A stretch of 5,765 nt of DNA from Bacteroidota bacterium (GTDB lineage Bacteria > Bacteroidota > Bacteroidia > Flavobacteriales > Schleiferiaceae). The notes under the pieces were generated by a model. It had not been told where the DNA came from. It ran no database searches and saw only the letters and a program-made list of their open reading frames with translations. Positions 1-4,596 of the stretch are shown here, piece after piece (the stretch's first letter is position 1; the number at the start of each line of letters is the position of its first letter). The stretch is from assembly GCA_003023665.1 (NCBI GenBank), contig PXYR01000105.1:1-5765 (forward strand), read 5' to 3'. The position numbers and the translations under genes are program-made.

Positions 1-206
1 ACAGCTTCCACAGAGCTCCAATCGTTACCATTGATAAACTTAAAATAAACTGAGTCCCCAGGGTTAACGTAGGCAACATAACGATGAACGCCGTCAAAAT
101 TGACCATCATGGTTTTCGATGGGTCCCAACCTTGGAAGCTACCTGCAATATGAATTGAATCTGCGCTCGCGGATTGCAATGACATATCTACCTTAAATTG
201 AATAGC
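1..206 (-). repeat. Protein module repeat, copy 2 (cut by the window edge)
   Basis: This is the second copy of the module, from residue 131 to the edge at residue 198. It carries FKVD at 134-137, IHIAGSFQGWDP at 148-159, FKFING at 185-190 and W193, in the same order and nearly the same spacing as copy 1. The edge falls just before the expected linker, so more copies may follow outside the window. Confidence 0.68.
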
Positions 207-596
207 CTTCATTCCAGCAGGAGCGGCCCCTGCGAATAAAACCGCTGGTAATACAGTGTCCTGGGAAATAACTGCCCAACGGTTTCCGTTACTATTGGTG
301 CCCACACTGACCTCTGTTGGTACAGATTCATCATCACCCCAAGCGTCACCATTGAGAAACTTGTATTCAAGCTTACCTGGACTAACCGCCACCGTAGTTT
401 CGTAGACAGTAGTAGTGCCTACTTGGGATAACGTTGTTCCTGCCGGATCCCAGCCTTGGAAAGAGCCCGCAACATGAACCCCGGTTCCATTGGCTGCGCT
501 AGAGCCTAAGTCAACCCTAAAGGTAACGTTGTGGGTTTGCGCGATTGCACCAACTCCAAAGAACAGTGCAACAAATAAAATGTAATACTTTTTCAT
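1..596 (-). CDS. Exported protein with tandem starch-binding-like beta-sandwich modules (3' end beyond the window)
   Basis: The frame starts at an ATG (594-596) and stays open to the left edge, giving 198 codons with no stop, so the C-terminus is missing. Residues 1-20 form a signal peptide: MKK, a hydrophobic core, and a likely cleavage at AIAQ|TH. There is no lipobox. Two copies of one module follow, at about residues 22-130 and 131-198 onward, with a period of about 107 residues. Shared positions are F-(R/K)-V-D near the start, (V/I)H(V/I)AGSFQGWDP at 40-51 and 148-159, and (Y/F)KF(L/I)NG then W at 78-86 and 185-193. A 'GNRW...DTVLPAVLFAG' segment links the modules. The GxFxGWxP and YKFxNG pattern is known from CBM20/CBM48-like folds and from repeats in secreted Bacteroidota proteins, which often end in a type IX secretion signal. 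Surface alpha-glucan binding is an inference; a catalytic domain or sorting tail could lie outside. It is divergent from the AraC gene. Confidence 0.85.
   Translation of the reverse strand, partial: MKKYYILFVALFFGVGAIAQTHNVTFRVDLGSSAANGTGVHVAGSFQGWDPAGTTLSQVGTTTVYETTVAVSPGKLEYKFLNGDAWGDDESVPTEVSVGTNSNGNRWAVISQDTVLPAVLFAGAAPAGMKAIQFKVDMSLQSASADSIHIAGSFQGWDPSKTMMVNFDGVHRYVAYVNPGDSVYFKFINGNDWSSVEA
207..530 (-). repeat. Protein module repeat, copy 1
   Basis: This is the first copy of the approximately 107-residue module in the exported protein, residues 23-130 including the linker. It carries FRVD at 26-29, VHVAGSFQGWDP at 40-51, YKFLNG at 78-83 and W86. The two copies match at the protein level around the GSFQGWDP core, while their codons differ at several third positions. 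They therefore look like old duplicates rather than a recent DNA duplication. Confidence 0.7.
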
Positions 597-640
597 ATAA
601 GTAGATTTGATTGTTATTAAGTGTATTTAGTACCTCTTAA

Positions 641-664
641 AATTACTTCACAGGTTTGGTAATT
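641..664. repeat. Inverted repeat with 12-bp spacer in the leader of the module protein
   Basis: AATTAC (641-646) is matched by GTAATT (659-664), giving 6-bp arms around a 12-bp spacer. It lies 45-68 bp upstream of the minus-strand start at 596, so it could be a weak 5' UTR stem-loop or a protein site. The arms are AT-rich and could arise by chance in sequence of this composition. Confidence 0.25.
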
Positions 665-729
665 ATTAAGCCTATCCTTTCGTTTTTTAACCACATTATA
701 TCTTTTTCACGCAAAAAATGAATAATAGC

Positions 730-743
730 GCCTTATTTAAGGC
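730..743. promoter_or_regulatory. Palindrome GCCTTA-TT-TAAGGC, candidate operator
   Basis: Perfect 6-bp arms GCCTTA and TAAGGC flank a 2-bp centre, and symmetry stops at both outer flanks. It sits near the middle of the divergent intergenic region, about 134 bp upstream of the minus-strand gene and 210 bp upstream of the regulator. Dimeric regulators bind such sites, but the symmetry is short and AraC proteins more often use direct repeats, so binding is inferred only. Confidence 0.35.
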
Positions 744-750
744 AATGCGG

Positions 751-764
751 TCCTGAATCCTGAA
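751..764. repeat. Tandem direct repeat (TCCTGAA)x2
   Basis: The 7-mer TCCTGAA occurs twice with no spacer, at 751-757 and 758-764, directly after the palindrome at 730-743. It could be part of a regulator site or a small slippage product. The two copies are in phase at 7 bp, which is shorter than a helical turn. Confidence 0.35.
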
Positions 765-805
765 CATACTTAATGAGCAAAACTTAGGTCATGCAGAAAA
801 AAGAC

Positions 806-830
806 GGTATCTAAAGTTCTTGAGGTATCT
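806..830. promoter_or_regulatory. Spaced direct repeat GGTATCT (18-bp period), candidate AraC half-sites
   Basis: GGTATCT occurs at 806-812 and again at 824-830, 18 bp start to start and both in the same orientation. The second copy overlaps the left base of the palindrome at 830-842 by one position. AraC-family proteins carry two helix-turn-helix units per monomer and commonly bind direct repeats about two helical turns apart, so same-orientation repeats upstream of an AraC gene are suggestive. The 18-bp period is a little short of the usual 21 bp, and no binding can be shown from sequence alone. Confidence 0.35.
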
Positions 831-842
831 GTTGCTGCAACA
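830..842. promoter_or_regulatory. Palindrome TGTTGC-T-GCAACA, candidate operator
   Basis: Perfect 6-bp arms surround a single central T. One mismatch pair (829/843) is followed by two further matching pairs (827-828 with 844-845), giving 19 bp with 8 of 9 pairs matching. It is the strongest dyad symmetry I found in the intergenic region and lies about 112 bp upstream of the regulator's start codon. A dimeric DNA-binding protein is the simplest reader. The AraC protein or a regulator encoded elsewhere are both possible. Confidence 0.4.
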
Positions 843-905
843 AATCAAGGTAAAAAACACAAACTTCCCTTAATATATCATTTTACCTGTTTTTTTCTTA
901 TTTTT

Positions 906-953
906 ATGTCAATAAATAGGTTTTATGGCGCGCAAAAAATTAACTGTAGATAA
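906..953 (+). other. Mini-ORF (15 codons) abutting the AraC start codon
   Basis: ATG at 906-908 opens a 15-codon frame, MSINRFYGAQKINCR, closed by TAA at 951-953. That stop directly precedes the regulator's ATG at 954 and is in the same frame, so the TAA also blocks any longer N-terminus for the regulator. It could be a leader peptide or a chance frame in AT-rich DNA. No clear ribosome-binding site is seen. Confidence 0.25.
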
Positions 954-957
954 ATGA
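925..957 (+). other. Mini-ORF (10 codons) overlapping the AraC start codon (ATGA)
   Basis: ATG at 925-927 opens a frame encoding MARKKLTVDK that ends in TGA at 955-957. The stop overlaps the regulator's ATG as ATGA, the arrangement classically associated with translational coupling. The peptide is lysine-rich and has no recognisable family. It overlaps the 906-953 mini-ORF in another frame, so at most one is likely to matter, and either may be chance. Confidence 0.25.
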
Positions 958-1826
958 AAGCGACGATTGAAAACATTCGGATTGCAGAAAAAGACCGCAG
1001 TTATCACAGCTATATCCTAACCCAAAGCATTGGGCAGAGGGGATCTTCTGTTTTTACAGACTATTGGCACTACCATCCTGAAATTGAAATCACATACATT
1101 GTAAAAGGTGAAGGCCTTGCCTTCATTGGAAACAGAGTTGTTGAATTCAAGGCTGGACAGGCCTTTCTTTTGGGACCCTATCTGCCACATAACTTTGTAG
1201 CAACGGATGAAGACGAAATAGTCATGGACAGGGAATGCTGGGGCCTTCAATTCACTCAGGAATGGTTAAATTCCTTTAAAGAAAGTGCAGCCTTAGGACC
1301 CCTATATAGTGCAATGAGCTATGGACTTGACTTGGGGTCGCTCTCTGAAAGTGAACAATATGATTTTTCAAATATTGTTGGGACAAACTCGTTACGGAGC
1401 ATGGCGTCTTTTTTTAATCTTATGGCTTCAATCGCAGAGCGCCAAAAATTAAAAACGATTTCAACCACTAGTGCCTATTCAAATGTCATGAGTCAGAAAA
1501 TTAGTCAACGAATGGAACGGGTTTCAAAGTACATTCAGGACAATTACCAGCGCTCCATTACTTTGGGTGAAATTGCAGATATCGGCAGCATGACGGAACA
1601 AAGTTTTAGTAGGTGGTTTCGACAAACTTCTGGCCTCACCTTCATAGATTATCTTATGCAATTACGTACAACCGTGGCTTCACACCTTCTTATAAATACC
1701 AATAAACCAATGTCCGAAGTCGCTGAGGAAAGTGGATTTAATTCAAGCTCTTCATTTAATCGGTCTTTCTTAAAAGTCAAGGGTTGCTCTCCCCGTGAGT
1801 TTCGCAAAAGAAAAAAGTCAGCTTAA
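954..1826 (+). CDS. AraC-family transcriptional regulator with N-terminal cupin sensor
   Basis: This 290-residue protein has the usual AraC-type layout and length. Residues about 25-100 form a cupin-like sugar-sensing domain, with the WHYHPEIE segment (38-45), the 'GEGLAFIGNRVVEFKAGQAFLL' strand region (52-73) and PHN (78-80). Residues about 187-288 form the DNA-binding domain: a first helix-turn-helix at 203-223 (ITLGEIADIGSMTEQSFSRW) and a second at 252-273 (MSEVAEESGFNSSSSFNRSF). It ends in the family signature GCSPREFRKRKK. The start is well fixed because an in-frame TAA lies directly before the ATG and the next Met is at residue 91. It faces the transporter gene tail to tail and is divergent from the exported module protein. 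It probably controls this PUL in response to a sugar; activation of both flanking units is inferred. The effector is unknown. Confidence 0.93.
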   Translation: MKATIENIRIAEKDRSYHSYILTQSIGQRGSSVFTDYWHYHPEIEITYIVKGEGLAFIGNRVVEFKAGQAFLLGPYLPHNFVATDEDEIVMDRECWGLQFTQEWLNSFKESAALGPLYSAMSYGLDLGSLSESEQYDFSNIVGTNSLRSMASFFNLMASIAERQKLKTISTTSAYSNVMSQKISQRMERVSKYIQDNYQRSITLGEIADIGSMTEQSFSRWFRQTSGLTFIDYLMQLRTTVASHLLINTNKPMSEVAEESGFNSSSSFNRSFLKVKGCSPREFRKRKKSA

Positions 1827-1834
1827 CCACACTG

Positions 1835-3220
1835 CTACTCCTCTGGGATATAGGTAACAGCATTCTTATTCGTGATAAGGAAATTTGAAGCGGCCGCAAT
1901 AACTAATGAAGTCCCTGCTAACAGCATGGCATTGATGGGCTCTTCTCCAAACAATCCTTTGTAAATCGCAGTCAAGGAAGTCGCTGCAACAATCTGAGGG
2001 ATAACGATGAACATGTTGAAAATACCCATGTATACTCCCATTTTTTTTGGATCTAGCGTGGAGCTCAACATAGCATATGGCATAGATAGTATGGACCCCC
2101 AGCTAAATCCAATACAAACAAAGCTAACAATCAACATGGACGGCTGCGTAATGAAATACATACTGACAAAACCATAGGCACCAGCAAACAAGCTGAACAT
2201 ATGTACATACTTTCTATTTATTCGTCTTTTCGCTGTCCAAAAGGTGAGCAACAGAGCGAATACCATAGAGCTTAAACCGTAATTCCCCATATAGGAACCC
2301 ACTTTGTTGGACGCCTCATTAAATGCCCGATCTGCATTCTGATAAATCTGAATTTGATCAGATGTACTCACTGCAAATTCTATGGTCTGCGGCTTAGCCG
2401 CATTGAAAACATGATCTGTAAGTGCTGGGTTAGCCATAGACCACATACAAAAGAACGCAAACCAAGAGAAAAATTGCACTACCCCTAATCGCTTCATCGT
2501 TGTGGGCATGTCGCCAATATTCTTGAAAACCTCTTTTAACGTATTCCGAAATCCTGACTTTTCCACTTGCTCTTTGCGAAAAGCTTCAATATCCTCAGGC
2601 GGATATTCATCTGTTGTAAACACCGTGTACAAAATGGATAGAATGAATACGGCTGCGCCTATCCCAAAGGCCACTTGAACAGACATAGGAATTACCCCCG
2701 GTTCCGCTTCATTACTCACCCCTAGCGAGCTTACCATTAAAGGCAAATTAGATGCAACCCAAGTACTTACTCCAATTATGAGTGTTTGGACCACAAAACC
2801 AAAACTACGTTGACTATCCGGCAGCTTATCTGCCACTAATGCTCTAAAAGGTTCCATGCTAATGTTCATACTAGCATCTAGAATCCAGAGCGCACCAGCC
2901 GCCATCCATAACGTAGAGCTATGGGGGACAACTAATAGTGTAAGTGATGCTAATATGGCGCCAATCAAAAAATAAGGACGACGGCGACCATAGCGCACGT
3001 GCCATGTATTATCACTCATTTGACCAATGATGGGCTGCACAATTAGACCTGTTAAAGGAGCTGCTATCCATAATAACGGTAGGCTATGCTCATCTGCGCC
3101 AAGTGTTTCAAATATGCGGCTCATGAAGCCGCCTTGAAGCGCATAGCCAAATTGTATTCCCAAAAAGCCGAAGCTCATGTTCCAAATTTGCCAAAAACTA
3201 AGTTTAGGTTTGATCTGCAT
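1835..3220 (-). CDS. MFS sugar transporter, SLC45/GPH (maltose/sucrose-type) family
   Basis: This 461-residue inner-membrane protein has about twelve hydrophobic segments, near 14-30, 47-66, 83-99, 104-122, 140-162, 182-202, 244-262, 312-330, 339-357, 362-382, 396-416 and 433-450. Family marks are 'KPKLSFWQIWNMSFGFLGIQ' at the N-terminus, PLTGLIVQPIIGQMSD (55-70), the MFS motif-A-like loop GRRRPYFLIGA (78-88) and LDASMNISMEPFRALVAD (114-131). These are characteristic of bacterial relatives of plant sucrose carriers and the Caulobacter-type maltose transporter, which act as proton symporters for disaccharides or short oligosaccharides. The start at 3220 is fixed by an in-frame TAG two codons upstream. 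It lies 24 bp after the DUF4961-like gene, so it is probably the last gene of the SusD operon and imports the sugars released in the periplasm. Maltose or malto-oligosaccharide is the likeliest substrate, though sucrose cannot be excluded. Confidence 0.9.
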   Translation of the reverse strand: MQIKPKLSFWQIWNMSFGFLGIQFGYALQGGFMSRIFETLGADEHSLPLLWIAAPLTGLIVQPIIGQMSDNTWHVRYGRRRPYFLIGAILASLTLLVVPHSSTLWMAAGALWILDASMNISMEPFRALVADKLPDSQRSFGFVVQTLIIGVSTWVASNLPLMVSSLGVSNEAEPGVIPMSVQVAFGIGAAVFILSILYTVFTTDEYPPEDIEAFRKEQVEKSGFRNTLKEVFKNIGDMPTTMKRLGVVQFFSWFAFFCMWSMANPALTDHVFNAAKPQTIEFAVSTSDQIQIYQNADRAFNEASNKVGSYMGNYGLSSMVFALLLTFWTAKRRINRKYVHMFSLFAGAYGFVSMYFITQPSMLIVSFVCIGFSWGSILSMPYAMLSSTLDPKKMGVYMGIFNMFIVIPQIVAATSLTAIYKGLFGEEPINAMLLAGTSLVIAAASNFLITNKNAVTYIPEE

Positions 3221-3244
3221 AAGCTAAGCGCTTGTGTACTTCAA

Positions 3245-4099
3245 TTATTGACAGAAAATTGGAATGATGACCGCGTCTGTCACTCTATCCGCTCCAGTTG
3301 CGAAGTTCTTTTTCATGACAACAAATTCTAAAAAGTCTACCTCCTTATTGGGGTCAAGAACAAAATGATCAGCCGGAACAAGAAGCATTTCAAAATTAGA
3401 GTCGCCTATGTATTCCATATTTAATTTAGGATTGGTCCCAACGTTAAAAGCGTTTTCAATTTGAACGGAGGTTCCGTCTGTGTAGACAGCCTTTGCATAT
3501 GCGTAGCAATCGTCTTCCGCTAGATTCTGCATGCTTGCTTTTTCCTCTCTCCAGTTTTCATAGCGCAACGTAACTACGTCATCAATTTTAACCTTCGTAG
3601 GGAAATGATAGAATGGATTTCGCTCTGTTGCAGGCGGATCAATAGCTATACTTTGGTCATCTGTCTTAACATCAGGATCTCCATATCCACCGCCATCTTT
3701 AGCCTTTATAAGAAAATGAATGTCTTCCGCATAGACCGTAGTTGCGTCAACCTCATAAAACAAGGTGGGTACAATCTTCCAACTAAACGTGCCGTTCGCA
3801 TTTTTAGTCATTTTCATAGCATCATTGGAATTTTTCCAAGGCGCTGAACCTACTCCATTTACAAAAGGGTGACCACCAGGGTGTTCAGCCGGCTTCCAAG
3901 TCCATATATACATATCTTCACCCGCGTCTACCGCATCCTTAAGAAGTCCTTGATGTTCTACGGAAACATCTAATCCATTTGGGTCAAAAATAATTTCTAG
4001 TGAGTCAGCTGGGTCTATGTTTTCGTCGGGTATTGTGGTAATTTGAGCTGTTACGGAAAGACTCAAAACCAATACGAATGCTGTTGTTATCTTTTTCAT
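3245..4099 (-). CDS. Exported PUL-associated protein (DUF4961-like), putative glycan-binding accessory
   Basis: This 284-residue protein has a signal peptide (residues 1-19, MKK then a hydrophobic core, likely cleavage at VTAQ) and no lipobox cysteine. The N-terminal half (about 30-155) has an aromatic beta-rich pattern: 'MYIWTWKP' (63-70), 'APWKNSNDAMKMT' (86-98), 'TFSWKIVPTLFYEV' (104-117) and 'IHFLIKAKDGGG' (127-138). This recalls carbohydrate-binding sandwich domains and, from memory, the DUF4961 family found beside SusD genes. The second half (about 165-283) is also beta-rich, with 'VDFLEFVVMKKN' (254-265). Only two cysteines are present (198 and 283). It starts 6 bp after the lipoprotein gene stops and lies 24 bp before the transporter, firmly inside the operon. 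Its position matches that of SusE/SusF in the classical starch system, so glycan binding is plausible but unproven. The family name was not verified by a search. Confidence 0.8.
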   Translation of the reverse strand: MKKITTAFVLVLSLSVTAQITTIPDENIDPADSLEIIFDPNGLDVSVEHQGLLKDAVDAGEDMYIWTWKPAEHPGGHPFVNGVGSAPWKNSNDAMKMTKNANGTFSWKIVPTLFYEVDATTVYAEDIHFLIKAKDGGGYGDPDVKTDDQSIAIDPPATERNPFYHFPTKVKIDDVVTLRYENWREEKASMQNLAEDDCYAYAKAVYTDGTSVQIENAFNVGTNPKLNMEYIGDSNFEMLLVPADHFVLDPNKEVDFLEFVVMKKNFATGADRVTDAVIIPIFCQ

Positions 4100-4105
4100 A
4101 CGAAT

Positions 4106-4579
4106 CTATTTCCTAGTAAACATTAAAGTGTAAGAAACACTCGGCTTGTCGCAGCGAATACGATTATACACCACGCTAAAATTTTGGTCTATCGTACGCG
4201 GCATATTACCTAACGGTAACACCGTCGTCAATGTATCAAATTGTGTTAAATAAAGTTCTGATGGAAATTCAGGAGTATTGTATTTCCATGTTCCCCCTGC
4301 ACCAAATAAATCAAACCCTGGGCCTTGTGAAGAAACATTGTAAGTACTGTCCGCATTGAACATTACCGTCCATTTGTTTGATGCATTTTGGTAAATCCGG
4401 CTTATATCTCTGGTTTCCGGAACCGGCAAGGTTACGTCTGTTTGATCTGCGCCGGTTAATTCCCAACTACCAATAATTCCTGCTCCCGCCTCATACGATG
4501 GTCCAATTGGTCCAACTTCTGGCTTACATGCGCCCAAAATCAACAAGGCGCTCGCAATAAATAGTGTTACTTTTTTCAT
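4106..4579 (-). CDS. Small PUL lipoprotein, lipocalin-like (DUF5004-like)
   Basis: This 157-residue protein has a lipoprotein signal peptide ending in lipobox LGAC, with Cys18 followed by KPEVGP. The mature part is small and beta-rich, with two GxW elements, GSWEL (37-41) and GTWKY (96-100), and a closing strand 'VSYTLMF'. That spacing recalls lipocalin-like domains, and from memory the DUF5004 family next to SusD. I chose the ATG at 4579 because it gives a standard MKK signal peptide and follows the A-rich stretch typical of Bacteroidota starts. A longer start at 4594 (MQLDK added, 162 residues) lies 2 bp after the SusD stop and is also possible. The stop is 6 bp from the next gene. It is anchored in a membrane, probably the outer one, with an accessory role to the SusCD complex. 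No catalytic residues are evident. Confidence 0.82.
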   Translation of the reverse strand: MKKVTLFIASALLILGACKPEVGPIGPSYEAGAGIIGSWELTGADQTDVTLPVPETRDISRIYQNASNKWTVMFNADSTYNVSSQGPGFDLFGAGGTWKYNTPEFPSELYLTQFDTLTTVLPLGNMPRTIDQNFSVVYNRIRCDKPSVSYTLMFTRK

Positions 4580-4596
4580 TTTATCTAACTGCATTA

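Larger units (their letters stand above)
597..953. promoter_or_regulatory. Divergent intergenic regulatory region
   Basis: This 357-bp AT-rich stretch lies between the divergent start codons of the exported module protein (minus strand) and the AraC regulator (plus strand), so promoters for both should lie here. I see no gene of normal size. It holds two short palindromes (730-743 and 830-842), a tandem 7-mer (751-764), a spaced 7-mer repeat (806-830), a looser inverted repeat (641-664), T-rich tracts (around 881-905) and two mini-ORFs ending at the regulator's start. No full match to the Bacteroidota promoter pattern TTTG / TAnnTTTG was found on either strand. Near matches are TAGGTTTT at 917-924 (plus strand) and TATAAT at 695-700 (minus strand), neither with a convincing upstream element, so I do not call transcription starts. 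Confidence 0.6.

Noticed and set aside
695..700. TATAAT on the minus strand as a -10 element for the module protein
   Set aside because: No fitting -35 element lies upstream, and Bacteroidota housekeeping promoters use a different consensus; AT-rich DNA gives this hexamer often.
917..924. TAGGTTTT as a Bacteroidota -7 element (TAnnTTTG) for the regulator
   Set aside because: The final G is missing and no TTTG/TTG lies at the expected distance upstream.
1017..1250. 77-codon minus-strand frame inside the AraC gene
   Set aside because: It lies wholly antisense to the conserved cupin domain, has no family features, and is a shadow frame.
3226..3233. Palindrome AAGCGCTT in the gap before the transporter start
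   Set aside because: Only 8 bp with no flanking symmetry; it is too short to call a regulatory site or terminator.
3086..3331. 81-codon plus-strand frame across the start of the transporter and end of the DUF4961-like gene
   Set aside because: It overlaps two well-supported genes on the opposite strand and its product has no recognisable features.
3605..3847. 80-codon plus-strand frame inside the DUF4961-like gene
   Set aside because: It is antisense to a conserved exported protein, and no signal, motif or upstream site supports it.
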